From: Rhodoferax lacus
GTDB taxonomy: Bacteria; Pseudomonadota; Gammaproteobacteria; Burkholderiales; Burkholderiaceae_C
Direction of reading: 5' to 3'
DNA: 64,000 nucleotides
Assembly: GCF_003415675.1 (NCBI RefSeq)
Contig: NZ_QFZK01000006.1
Coordinates: forward strand, 170,658 to 234,657
Shown here: positions 56,271 to 64,000 of the stretch, piece after piece
Numbering within the stretch: position 1 is the stretch's first letter
How the letters are laid out: each line of letters opens with the position of its first letter
Position numbers and translations under genes: made by a program
The notes under the pieces: generated by a model
Database searches by the model: none
The model's input: the letters and a program-made list of their open reading frames with translations, nothing else
What the model was told of the DNA's origin: nothing

Positions 56271-57509
56271 CTATGTTGCCTCGACCTCGATTTGGCCTGA
56301 AAGCAGGCGCGGTAGAAGCAGGTCACGGGTTCGGCGGATATTTTCGATTTGGCGCTGAAGCGTAAGGATGCCATCAAAGAAAGGTGCGGTGACCTTTGAA
56401 AACCGATGCACAAGCTCATCCTGGGGTTTCAAGCATTCGAAATTTCTCAGCAAAACTTGGCTAATATTTTGCTGGGCAGCTCCTAGCCGCATACCTATGA
56501 TCTTCTCTCGATTAACCAATAATGTGAGGTAGGCAAACTCCCGCCCATAGGAATTGAGTTTCGAGAGAACTGCGCAACATGCTTGGTTGGTTGCCGCAGC
56601 TTGGGAAAGGATAGCCAGCTTGCCAATCGTCGCCCCGTAAAGCGCAACCAAAACCGTGTTCGCAGGAAATACCTTCGCCGATGATTCCAAAATAGCACGT
56701 TCAGTGATTCGCTCTTCTGTTGAAAGTACAAAACCGTCGAGTAACTCTTGGCTCTTTACCCAAGCAATAGAGCCTTCCATGAAGTATTCGGGCCGCGCTC
56801 GACTTGGTGTTCCTCCCGAGCCAGTGTTGTAGAGATCACCGAACTTCACAACTGACCACCCTTCCGGAATCTCCCCCAAGGCAGAAGCCACGCGCGGATG
56901 ACCTTCATGCCCAGGAAAGCGGAAGTGGACGAACCACTCGCGGTAAAGCCCACGGGCCATAGACTCCAGAATTTTGATGCGCCGCTGGCTGTTTTCGATC
57001 AGTTCGTCGTAGGTGGCGAGGATGTCTGCTATGCGTTGCTGCGTTTTAAGCGTTGGGGTATTGAAGTCAAATGAAAGTAACTTATCGACGCTCAAATTGT
57101 CCTGCGTCGTTCCGCGTGAAATGCTCTGCATTTGCAGCTTGAGCGTGTCTAGGTAGTACTTAACAAAACGCACATCAGCTTTTTTAGGATCGGGAATGAA
57201 TCCAACCACGCTGTCAGGAAAGCACCCTTTGACACCCAGGATTGCGTTCTCTGCAATATTGGCAGCAATGGTGATGCACAGCGTTCCCGGCTCCCAAAGT
57301 TTGCTCTGCGCAAGACCATCTTCACTATAGGTTTGCGTAAATTCAGTGAGATGAAAACCCGCAGCTTTGATGTCCCCCGTCTGAAAAAAAGGATAAGGAC
57401 CACCATAGAGGTGCGCAGCGTTGCGCGGTCGGTGTCGGGACTTGCCGCGACCTACGGAACCCAGTTCGTCAAGTTTGTGCGGCTTCCATTCCTTGTTGTT
57501 CATGCTCAA
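56271..57509 (-). CDS. hsdS: Type I restriction enzyme, specificity subunit
   Basis: A 412-residue protein with two target-recognition domains separated by helical spacers. The central one follows [50 protein letters not shown]; the end has [27 protein letters not shown]. The base composition is more AT-rich than the neighbours, as is usual for hsdS and for acquired DNA. Its ATG overlaps the hsdM stop by 4 bp. The DNA target cannot be read from the sequence. Confidence 0.95.
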   Translation of the reverse strand: MSMNNKEWKPHKLDELGSVGRGKSRHRPRNAAHLYGGPYPFFQTGDIKAAGFHLTEFTQTYSEDGLAQSKLWEPGTLCITIAANIAENAILGVKGCFPDSVVGFIPDPKKADVRFVKYYLDTLKLQMQSISRGTTQDNLSVDKLLSFDFNTPTLKTQQRIADILATYDELIENSQRRIKILESMARGLYREWFVHFRFPGHEGHPRVASALGEIPEGWSVVKFGDLYNTGSGGTPSRARPEYFMEGSIAWVKSQELLDGFVLSTEERITERAILESSAKVFPANTVLVALYGATIGKLAILSQAAATNQACCAVLSKLNSYGREFAYLTLLVNREKIIGMRLGAAQQNISQVLLRNFECLKPQDELVHRFSKVTAPFFDGILTLQRQIENIRRTRDLLLPRLLSGQIEVEAT

Positions 57510-59125
57510 GATCCCAGGATTCCAGCGACATTCTCGGCAATCGTCTTCTCCAGTTCCCGCGCCTGAGCGTTAAGCACTTCCAACTCTTCATTCAATGCAA
57601 CAAGCTGCTCATTGAAATCCTCGTCGCTAACGTCTTCACCCGGGGCAACGCCCACATACCGACCGGGGTTCAACGACCAGCCCTGAGCTTCAATCTCTTG
57701 CAGCGTTGCCGCTTTGCACAGTCCGGCCACGTCTGCATAGGCAGGCTTTTCGCCAAACACTTCCCTGATCTTGGCCGCAGCGGCATCGCCGCCAAACCCT
57801 TTATCCAAGGCTTCGTGACGGTACAGACGTACGACATTGGCGATGAACCCAATTTGGGCATCACTCCAGTTTTTGTGAGCCCTATCCACCTGCCGATAAA
57901 TGTGGCGGGCGTCGATGAACAGCACGTTGTCTGCGCGTTTGGTCATGGCCTTGCCCTTGTCCAGAAACCATAGCGTGCAAGGCAGCGTGACGGTGTAGAA
58001 CATATTGGGACCGACGGCCACCATCACGTCCACAGCCCTGGCCTCGATCAGTTGCTGGCGCAGCGCCTGTTCCGAGCTGCGTGCATCCGATGCGGAATTC
58101 GCCATGACAAAACCAGCTCGGCCCATGGCGTTCAGTGACGAGTAGAAAAGCTGAATCCATAGGTAGTTGGCGTTGTCCGTGCGCGGCAGGCCAAAGGGAA
58201 AGCGTCGGCCTGCGCCCACCATGTCGGACAGTCGCTCCTTGTCTACCGCATTGACATTGAAGGGCGGGTTCGCCAGCACAAAGTCGAACTGGCCGGTCGC
58301 GTTATGCGGGTCGTCGTAGTAGCTGTTGACGTTTCCGCCATGCCGAATCATGCCTTCCAGGCCATGTACCGCCAGATTGAGGCGGCACAGGCGCCCGGTC
58401 TCATCCGTCTTTTCGACACCGCAGATAGACAGTTCGGCGGCAGGGTTCTTCTGGTGCTCGGCCACAAAGCGAGCCGACTGCACAAACATGCCGCCGGAGC
58501 CACAGGCCGGGTCCAGAATGCGGCCATGGAAGGGCTCGATGATTTCTGCTAGCAGGCGAACGATGCTGGACGGCGTGTAGAACTCGCCGCCACCTTGCCC
58601 CTCAGTCATCGCAAACTCGCCCAGGAAGTACTCGTAAATGCGCCCAAAGGCGTCGTAGTCCAGCGTGGCCGGTATCTCGGACACCTTCTTGAGCAGTTCC
58701 TTGAGCAGGGTGCTGGTGAACAGGTTGAAGGTCTTGGGCAGCACACCGGCCAGCGTCGGGTTGTGCAGCTCGATCTCGCGCATGGCGGCGTTCACCTTGG
58801 CGCCGATGTTCGCGGACTCCGGCAGGGTCAGCAGGAAGTCAAACCGCGCCTCGGGGCTGAGGTACAGCACGCTCTCTGCCTGGTAGGCCGCTGGCTCATC
58901 GACACGGCTGCCACGGCGGGACGAACTGCCTGCGGCCTCTAGCTTGGCACGCTGGATGACAAAGCGCACCTCGGCAAAGCGCAGGAAAATGAGCCCGAGG
59001 ATGGGGCCTGAGTACTCTTGGGGTTTGAGGCCGGAATTGGCGCGAAACTGGTCGGCGGCGTCCCACAGGCGCTTTTCAAGCGTGACAGTGGCCGAGTCCT
59101 TCTCTGATGGTGCAATCCATTGCAT
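57506..59125 (-). CDS. hsdM: Type I restriction enzyme, modification subunit
   Basis: A 539-residue N6-adenine methyltransferase. The helical N-terminal HsdM domain includes LRANSGLK-like [25 protein letters not shown]. The SAM motif is [11 protein letters not shown] (about 204-214) and the catalytic motif NPPF (286-289). It modifies the host site together with HsdS. The order is M-S-R, and M is expected to be expressed first, which protects the host. Confidence 0.96.
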   Translation of the reverse strand: MQWIAPSEKDSATVTLEKRLWDAADQFRANSGLKPQEYSGPILGLIFLRFAEVRFVIQRAKLEAAGSSSRRGSRVDEPAAYQAESVLYLSPEARFDFLLTLPESANIGAKVNAAMREIELHNPTLAGVLPKTFNLFTSTLLKELLKKVSEIPATLDYDAFGRIYEYFLGEFAMTEGQGGGEFYTPSSIVRLLAEIIEPFHGRILDPACGSGGMFVQSARFVAEHQKNPAAELSICGVEKTDETGRLCRLNLAVHGLEGMIRHGGNVNSYYDDPHNATGQFDFVLANPPFNVNAVDKERLSDMVGAGRRFPFGLPRTDNANYLWIQLFYSSLNAMGRAGFVMANSASDARSSEQALRQQLIEARAVDVMVAVGPNMFYTVTLPCTLWFLDKGKAMTKRADNVLFIDARHIYRQVDRAHKNWSDAQIGFIANVVRLYRHEALDKGFGGDAAAAKIREVFGEKPAYADVAGLCKAATLQEIEAQGWSLNPGRYVGVAPGEDVSDEDFNEQLVALNEELEVLNAQARELEKTIAENVAGILGS

Positions 59126-59143
59126 CGATTTCTGCTTTCCTGC

Positions 59144-59162
59144 TATGAATAAGCATCATAGA
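59144..59162. promoter_or_regulatory. Palindrome upstream of hsdM
   Basis: CTATGA (59144-59149) and TCATAG (59157-59162) are exact inverted repeats separated by 7 bp, 18 bp before the hsdM start codon. The position suits an operator or translational control, perhaps for the nearby XRE protein. This is a suggestion only. Confidence 0.45.
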
Positions 59163-59195
59163 CTGCGGTAAGTGATTTTCAAGAAGGCAAACGGG

Positions 59196-59438
59196 TTATT
59201 CGATTTGTCGCTCTACTTCTGCAATCAACTTGGATGCCTTCACATCAAGGGCGGAAGCAAGTTTGAAGATCGTCGTGATGGTGGGTTGGTTCTGACCCGT
59301 TTCAATCAGGGAAATGAAATTGCGCTGCACGCCTGATTCCAACCCCAATTGCTCCTGGCTCATACCAGCATCCAGCCGATGCTTGCGCAGGGCAAGGCCA
59401 AAGGCGGCGTGTGGAGGCAATGAACTGATTCCCGACAT
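59196..59438 (-). CDS. XRE-family HTH regulator
   Basis: An 80-residue single-domain DNA-binding protein: ALRKHRLDAGMSQEQLGLESGVQRNFISLIETGQNQPTITTIFKLASAL, a typical HTH-XRE fold (HipB/phage repressor-like). It lies 70 bp before hsdM on the same strand and may control the restriction operon. Its start codon lies inside one of three repeated candidate operator sites (59431-59506). Confidence 0.9.
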   Translation of the reverse strand: MSGISSLPPHAAFGLALRKHRLDAGMSQEQLGLESGVQRNFISLIETGQNQPTITTIFKLASALDVKASKLIAEVERQIE

Positions 59439-59506
59439 ATGGGGAAATGGTCCAATTTCTTGTAGGATCGGTCATCCCGATATATGGTGAATATTGTCAT
59501 ATGGGG
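59431..59506. promoter_or_regulatory. Three repeated CATATGG-type sites between XRE gene and 59555 gene
   Basis: Similar short sequences occur three times: CCCGACATATGGGG (59431-59444, overlapping the XRE start), CCCGATATATGGTG (59476-59489) and TGTCATATGGGG (59495-59506). They share an ATATGG core and partly a CCCGA start. This is the expected position for autoregulation and for control of the divergent gene at 59555. Confidence 0.5.
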
Positions 59507-59554
59507 GCCAGGAGTCAGTTTCTTGGGAGGTGATATGCCAAACGGTGAAGCTAA

Positions 59555-60550
59555 GTGAGCAAATCTGTGCCCGAGGCCTGGGTCCGGCGCGGGGCTATGG
59601 AGGATTTAGTTATCCTTGCCCGCCTGTATGACGCGATGAAGCCAGAAACGTGGGGGAAGTTCATGGCCGACCTCGAAGCCAGACACAATTCGCCGAACGT
59701 AGCCGACGTGCTGCGACCAATTGAACACGATGGTTCAATTGCAGCACTTGTCAGATTCTTGGAGTGGTACGCGGAAAGCACAGATAGGCTAACCATCATG
59801 ACGGTTGCGGTTCATTGCTTGGCGTCCCAGCGCTTGGTCACAGGAGCCGTTACAACACTATCTCACGACGATGTTCACGAATGGCTGTCCGAAGTGGCAG
59901 AAAGCGAATTTCCTCTAGATGACGAAATCCGAACTTTAATGGGATTCGTATCTGACAGACACTGCGATGGTTACAGGCCGTTGCTTGTTGACGGGTGGCT
60001 CGATGCAGTACTTTGCACGTCTGATGGCGAATACGATAAAGCGGAAAGTATCTACATCAACTACGAATACACGCGCTCCACAGACCTGCTTGGATATGAC
60101 ATGCCAGCTCCAGCCCAATTCTTGCAAGTTCGAGTCGAAAAGCAAGACTTCAGCGTTTTTGATTTTGAAACGGGTTGGCACCTGGATCAAGATGCGTATG
60201 ACCAGGAATGTCGCCATCAATGCATATTGAAGTTCACTTCGTACGTTGGTTGGTGGCGCAGTCGGTTTCTTGAGTGTGTTCTATCTGACGAATCAGTTGT
60301 TTGGAGACCGTCGTCAGCCAGCCCCACAGATTCTCGAACGCTTGCAGACTTTTCGGAAGAAAGCCTTGAAGCAATTATTGACGCTGCTATGACGGATTGC
60401 AGCGACGGTGGGCAAGAAAGTATTCACACTGGATTGGACCGTACATCGATACTGGATACTATTCCCGGAATCGCTCCGCTGCTTGATGAACTGAGCCGCG
60501 CACTATCGGAAAGCGCAACGACCCCCAATGAAATGGGGCCTCAGGCCTAG
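59555..60550 (+). CDS. Unknown acidic protein next to the restriction-modification operon
   Basis: A 331-residue soluble protein; I do not recognise any domain. It is acidic, rich in Asp, Glu, Trp and Tyr, without membrane segments or a signal. A middle part (DNA 59950-60230) has aromatic and acidic clusters (IYINYEYTRSTDLLGY, FDFETGWHLDQDAYDQE). The C-terminal third looks helical (FSEESLEAIIDAAMTDC). GTG 59555 has a GGTGAAG block upstream; ATG 59597 is an alternative. The composition is more AT-rich than core genes. Position between an XRE-controlled hsd operon and an IS suggests an accessory or defence role, which is unproven. Confidence 0.6.
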   Translation: MSKSVPEAWVRRGAMEDLVILARLYDAMKPETWGKFMADLEARHNSPNVADVLRPIEHDGSIAALVRFLEWYAESTDRLTIMTVAVHCLASQRLVTGAVTTLSHDDVHEWLSEVAESEFPLDDEIRTLMGFVSDRHCDGYRPLLVDGWLDAVLCTSDGEYDKAESIYINYEYTRSTDLLGYDMPAPAQFLQVRVEKQDFSVFDFETGWHLDQDAYDQECRHQCILKFTSYVGWWRSRFLECVLSDESVVWRPSSASPTDSRTLADFSEESLEAIIDAAMTDCSDGGQESIHTGLDRTSILDTIPGIAPLLDELSRALSESATTPNEMGPQA

Positions 60551-60604
60551 CAAGAAGCCATAACAATCCTACGTGAGCGCTCACAGCAATGCCTTTGGAA
60601 GGGA

Positions 60605-61111
60605 ATGTTATCCATGACCAGCAACATGACCGAGCGCGAAATCAACGAGCCTGAAAACATAAAGTCACTTGGAGCGGTTCCAAGTGAGAAACCAATATCC
60701 CTGTTGAGCCTGATACCTGATACTTTTGAAGGTCATCTGCAAATGTCGACATGCGACCCGACGACGCTGACGCGGGACCAGCGCCGGGCGCTGGTACTGC
60801 ACGAAAAGCTAGTCTTGCGAAGGAACAGGCAGGTTGGCGCAATCTTGCGTGCGATCGCTTGCATAAGTCCCTCCTGGACGGAAGAGCGCGCGCAGAAGAG
60901 CCGGGACTACTGGACCGACTCTGCGAAGCTAATGCCCGGCATGACGGTGCAGGAAATGAGGGCCTCACTCGAGCAACGCCTGAGAGAGTCAACGATCATG
61001 ACTCCGGAGAAGATTGCTTGGAAAGCTGCGTATTCCACGCGATGGCGGACACGATTCCATGCTGATGGCGGACAGCGTTCCAGCGTCATCGCGGACACCG
61101 TTCCACGGTGA
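60605..61111 (+). pseudogene. Hypothetical gene interrupted near its 3' end by IS21 insertion
   Basis: The frame from ATG 60605 runs 141 codons of its own, then crosses into IS terminal repeats at 61027 and stops at 61111 after about 28 foreign codons. Joining 61026 to 63679, i.e. removing the IS and one target copy, keeps the frame open and ends at a TGA at 63719-63721. The restored gene is 154 codons and ends KAPNWRPSPTNSHDD. No domain is recognised. The protein is basic and Arg-rich in the middle (VLRRNRQVGAILRAIA). GGAAGG precedes the ATG. Confidence 0.8.
61021..61026. other. Left copy of IS target-site duplication
   Basis: GAAAGC immediately precedes the left IS end. The same six bases follow the right end at 63673-63678. 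The pair shows a recent, undisturbed insertion with a 6-bp duplication. Confidence 0.9.
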
Positions 61112-61164
61112 TGGCGGACAGCATTCCATTTTGAAGGCGGACACCCAGCAGTGTCCTGAGTGAC
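61027..61164. repeat. Left-end multiple terminal repeats of the IS21 element
   Basis: TTCCA units at 61033, 61055, 61078, 61101 and 61124 are spaced 22-23 bp, each followed by a GGCGGACA-type or CGCGGACA-type block. The inner end has GTGTCCTGAGTGAC, whose complement occurs at the right end near 63580. These are the expected transposase binding sites. Confidence 0.88.
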
Positions 61165-61209
61165 CCAAACGAGGCGTAGGCTGCCCGGTTTTTTGACCGG
61201 AACCCAGCT

Positions 61210-62754
61210 ATGCCCACACCAAGGGTCACCATGAGCAAGATACGACACACATTGCAGCTGCTGCACAGCGGCAACCTCAGCCAGCGCCAGATTGGCGCCG
61301 CACTGGGCATCTCCAAATCCACGGTCAGCGAGATTGCCAGCTACACCCGCGCCGCCGGGCTGGACTGGGAACAGGCCCAGCACTTGAGCGACGAGGAACT
61401 ACAAGCCCGGCTCTACCGGCCACCGGTGGCACGCCAGTCCCGCCACCTGGAGCCCGATTACACCCACCTGCACGGCGAACTCAAACGCCCCGGCGTCACC
61501 CTGCAATTGCTTTGGGAGGAGTACCAGCAGCAACACCAGGGAGCGGCCTACAAGTACAGCGCTTTCTGTGAGAAGTACCAACAATGGGCCAAGCGTCTCA
61601 AGCGCTCCATGCGCCAGATACATGAGGCAGGCGACAAGCTCTTCGTGGACTACGCCGGGCAGACGGTGCCGGTAGTTGACGCCAGCACTGGCGAGATTGC
61701 ACAGGCCCAGGTATTCGTGGCCGTGCTGGGCGCATCCAACTTCACTTACGCCTGCGCCACGCCCACGCAGAAGGCAACCGACTGGGTGGCCAGCATCATT
61801 GCCACCCTGGAATTCATCGGCGGCGTGCCGCGCCTGCTGGTGCCCGACCAACCGCGTGCGCTTATGGCCCGACCGGACCGCTACGAGCCCACCAGCCACC
61901 GCTTGCTCGAAGAACTCTCGCAGCACTACAACCTGGCCGTGCTGCCGGCACGCCCGGCCAAACCCCGCGACAAGCCCAAGGTGGAAGTGGCGGTGCAGGT
62001 GGTGGAGCGCTGGATTCTGGCGCGCTTGCGCCACCAGCGCTTCTTCAGCCTGGGCGCGCTGAACAAAGCAATTGCGGCCTTGCTGCAGGACCTGAACCAA
62101 CGCCCGTTCAAGAAGCTGCCAGGCTGCCGCTCCAGTGCGTTCGCCAGCCTGGACCAGCCTGCCCTCAAGCCCTTGCCGGCCACGCGCATGGCCATCGCCC
62201 GCTTCAAGCCGGCGCGGGTCAATATCGACTACCACGTCGAGCTCGACGGCCACTACTACTCGGTTCCTCACCGCCTGGTGGGTGAGATGGTGGAGTTGCG
62301 CATCACCGCCACCACGGTCGAGGCGGTGCATGGCCAGAACCGCGTGGCCGCCCACGCATTGAACCCGCGCAGCGGTGCGCACACCACCACGCCCGAACAC
62401 ATGCCCGCCTCGCACCGGGCGCACCTGCAGTGGACACCGGCCAAGCTCATTGCCTGGGCCGAGCGCATTGGTGCCGCCACAGCCGACGTGGTGCGCTGGC
62501 AGATGGAGCACCGCGCCCACCCGGAGCAGGGTTACCGCTCCTGCTTGGGACTCATGCGTCTGGGCCGTGAGTACGGCCACGACCGACTGGAAGCCGCTTG
62601 TGCCCGTGCCCAGTCGATTCGTGCCCCGCACTACAAGAGCATCGCCTCCATCCTCAGTTGCGGGCTGGACCAGCGCTCCATCGAAACGCCCATCCCCACC
62701 CAAGCCAGCCTGCCGTTGCACGAGAACGTGCGTGGCCCGGACTACTACCACTGA
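61210..62754 (+). CDS. istA: IS21-family transposase IstA
   Basis: A 514-residue transposase. The N-terminal HTH is [29 protein letters not shown]. The RNase H-like DDE core includes [16 protein letters not shown], a [16 protein letters not shown] block and the region around [12 protein letters not shown]. The C-terminal part has a SH3-like segment ([17 protein letters not shown]). No stop or frameshift is visible. It works with IstB. Confidence 0.95.
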   Translation: MPTPRVTMSKIRHTLQLLHSGNLSQRQIGAALGISKSTVSEIASYTRAAGLDWEQAQHLSDEELQARLYRPPVARQSRHLEPDYTHLHGELKRPGVTLQLLWEEYQQQHQGAAYKYSAFCEKYQQWAKRLKRSMRQIHEAGDKLFVDYAGQTVPVVDASTGEIAQAQVFVAVLGASNFTYACATPTQKATDWVASIIATLEFIGGVPRLLVPDQPRALMARPDRYEPTSHRLLEELSQHYNLAVLPARPAKPRDKPKVEVAVQVVERWILARLRHQRFFSLGALNKAIAALLQDLNQRPFKKLPGCRSSAFASLDQPALKPLPATRMAIARFKPARVNIDYHVELDGHYYSVPHRLVGEMVELRITATTVEAVHGQNRVAAHALNPRSGAHTTTPEHMPASHRAHLQWTPAKLIAWAERIGAATADVVRWQMEHRAHPEQGYRSCLGLMRLGREYGHDRLEAACARAQSIRAPHYKSIASILSCGLDQRSIETPIPTQASLPLHENVRGPDYYH

Positions 62755-62780
62755 CCACACCCGAAACACAAGGAACAAAC

Positions 62781-63518
62781 ATGCTCAACGAACACACCCT
62801 GCAACAACTGCGCGCCTTGCGCCTGGACGGCATGGCCGCCGCCTTGACCGACCCGGCAAGCCAAATCGCTGTCGCTGAATTGCCCTTTGAACAGCGCCTG
62901 GCCCTGCTGGTGCAACGGGAGGTTGACTGGCGCGACAGCAAGCGCTTGGAGCGCCTGTTGAAGGCCGCCCGTCTGAAGGTCTCTTCGGCCTGCCTGGAGG
63001 ACATTGACTGGAGAAGCAACCGTGGGCTCAGCCGGGAAGTTATTGGTGCTCTGGCCAACGGTGACTGGCTGCGCCACGGCCACAACGTGCTGCTGACTGG
63101 GGCTACCGGCTGCGGCAAGACTTGGCTGGCATGTGCCTTGGGCCAGCAAGCCGCCAGACTGGGATTCTCCGTGCTGTACGCCCGTGCACCACGCTTGCTG
63201 GAGGAGTTGCATGTGGCGCATGGTGATGGCAGCTTTGCGCGGCGACTGACCCAGTTAGCCAAGCTGGACCTGTTGATATTGGATGACTTCGCCATTGCCC
63301 CCATCGCCGCGCACGAACGCAATGATTTGCTGGAATTGCTGGATGACCGGGTGGGTAGTCGAGCCACGCTCATCACCAGTCAGCTGCCGGTAACGGCCTG
63401 GCACGCATGGCTCGATGAACCCACCCTGGCCGATGCCATCCTGGACCGCATCGTGCACGGTTCCCACAAGATGGCTCTGAAGGGCGAGTCCATGAGAAAA
63501 CTTGCCAAGGCAGCCTAA
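62781..63518 (+). CDS. istB: IS21-family helper ATPase IstB
   Basis: A 245-residue AAA+ protein. Walker A is [14 protein letters not shown] and Walker [12 protein letters not shown], followed by [10 protein letters not shown] and [14 protein letters not shown]. It has an AAGGAA site before ATG 62781 and starts 26 bp after istA. It assists target selection and assembly. Confidence 0.96.
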   Translation: MLNEHTLQQLRALRLDGMAAALTDPASQIAVAELPFEQRLALLVQREVDWRDSKRLERLLKAARLKVSSACLEDIDWRSNRGLSREVIGALANGDWLRHGHNVLLTGATGCGKTWLACALGQQAARLGFSVLYARAPRLLEELHVAHGDGSFARRLTQLAKLDLLILDDFAIAPIAAHERNDLLELLDDRVGSRATLITSQLPVTAWHAWLDEPTLADAILDRIVHGSHKMALKGESMRKLAKAA

Positions 63519-63577
63519 AACCTTCCGCAAGCGGGCCGTTCCAAGGCCATCGCGGACAGTTGGGATAGGATTGCCAC

Positions 63578-63672
63578 CGTCACTCAGGACACCAGCGCAG
63601 GGTGTCCGCCATCGCTTGGAATGCTGTCCGCGATGAACGTGGAATCACTGTCCGCCATCAATGGAATGCGCA
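63578..63672. repeat. Right-end multiple terminal repeats of the IS21 element
   Basis: TGGAA units at 63617, 63640 and 63662 (complement of TTCCA) lie 22-23 bp apart, each next to a TGTCCGC block. The inner GTCACTCAGGACAC near 63580 is the inverted partner of the left inner repeat. The final base of the element is A63672. Confidence 0.88.
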
Positions 63673-63678
63673 GAAAGC
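63673..63678. other. Right copy of IS target-site duplication
   Basis: GAAAGC after the right IS end repeats the bases at 61021-61026. Confidence 0.9.
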
Positions 63679-63721
63679 CCCCAATTGGCGTCCTTCGCCT
63701 ACCAACAGCCACGATGATTGA

Positions 63722-64000
63722 CCGGACATAGGTCTTGAGTCCACAGGATTTCGTGGCCAACTCGATAGCAAGTTGCAAGTTGCAGGTTGCAGGTTGCAGG
63801 TTGCAGGTTAAGTTACACCGCAGAGCGCGACGCATCCATGCGCAAGGCCCTGGACCGCGTGATGTCCTCACAGTGTTGATTCCAAATGAAGGTTGGGCCA
63901 AAAAAGTAGGAATTCCAGTCGAAAACTGAGCCACGTTATCCACAATCCTTGCTTCATTTTTGAGCAGGGGTGATTAGGAGTGATAGACGTGGGAACCCTC
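63722..64000. other. Region right of the IS with no firm gene, possible edge of another mobile element
   Basis: Beyond the restored stop of the interrupted gene I see no gene supported across its length. A heptamer array lies at 63768-63809. A stretch near 63910-63930 (AATTCCAGTCGAAAACTGAG) resembles the terminal repeats of another IS21 group, from memory only. AGGAG at 63976-63980 followed by GTG at 63989 could open a gene beyond the window. Confidence 0.35.
63768..63809. repeat. Tandem heptamer repeat (GCARGTT, six copies)
   Basis: Two GCAAGTT units (63768-63781) are followed by four GCAGGTT units (63782-63809). It is a simple microsatellite in a region without a clear gene. Confidence 0.93.

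Larger units (their letters stand above)
61027..63672 (+). mobile_element. Complete IS21-family insertion sequence (2646 bp)
   Basis: The element starts TGCGTATTCCA and ends TGGAATGCGCA, imperfect inverted termini with TG...CA ends. It carries istA and istB in the same direction, both intact. A 6-bp target duplication GAAAGC flanks it. The two ends carry multiple terminal repeats: five TTCCA-type units at the left and three at the right, each about 22-23 bp apart. It interrupts the gene at 60605. Confidence 0.95.

Noticed and set aside
63735..63929. A 64-codon frame over the heptamer repeat.
   Set aside because: Its middle is a translated microsatellite and it has no ribosome site or recognisable product.

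Overview
The window looks like a high-GC betaproteobacterial chromosome, most likely Comamonadaceae (Rhodoferax/Acidovorax-like). This rests on the gene neighbourhoods (trxB facing ftsK-lolA-rarA, rpmB-rpmG, ileS-lspA, a liv transporter, TRAP transporters) and on protein character. The assignment is an inference from content, not from a database search. Genes are dense on both strands, with many 4-bp ATGA overlaps and several convergent genes whose 3' ends overlap.

Layout. 1-1.9 kb: a two-component pair (soluble histidine kinase, then a response regulator with a TPR-like tail cut by the window edge). 2.1-5.6 kb: a DctP-DctQ-DctM TRAP transporter and a small secreted protein. 5.9-18.9 kb: a mostly minus-strand run with trpS, an M50 protease, a secreted S53 protease under a cyclic-di-GMP riboswitch, a TPR glycosyltransferase, YciO, a PHP phosphatase, an RluA-type pseudouridine synthase, a hybrid sensor kinase and a five-heme cytochrome c. 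19-26.8 kb: GNAT, Dus, an exonuclease, DUF808, an EamA exporter, quinone oxidoreductase, a GT39 enzyme and an outer-membrane protein. 26.9-39.3 kb: lspA-ileS-ribF, an HNH protein, a periplasmic ATP-type DNA ligase, a DUF433/DUF5615 toxin-antitoxin pair with a broken toxin, purN, an rRNA methyltransferase, a desaturase, rpmBG and trxB. 39.5-52.8 kb: ftsK-lolA-rarA, livHMGF, a ferredoxin-type reductase, an SDR, PAP2, SulP, a CheY-like regulator and a YdcH protein. 53-64 kb: an accessory region with a complete type I restriction-modification operon (hsdMSR), an XRE regulator with candidate operators, an unknown acidic protein, a gene interrupted by a complete IS21-family element, and a tandem heptamer repeat.

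The most unusual structure is a family of paired long hairpins, at 5661-5907 and 37369-37617. Each hairpin has a nearly fixed 25-nt centre (24-25 of 25 identical in three copies; the fourth differs only at one loop base and by compensatory changes in the inner stem). Each centre sits between arms of unrelated sequence that are still self-complementary over 21-28 bp. Each pair is one forward and one reverse copy about 95-101 bp apart, forming a unit of 247-249 bp between two convergent genes. I know of no named repeat family that matches.

The second strong result is a textbook c-di-GMP-I aptamer with its own -35/-10 promoter ahead of the S53 protease gene, which links secreted proteolysis to c-di-GMP. 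The third is a fully delimited IS21 insertion (2646 bp, 6-bp target duplication). Removing it restores a continuous 154-codon reading frame.
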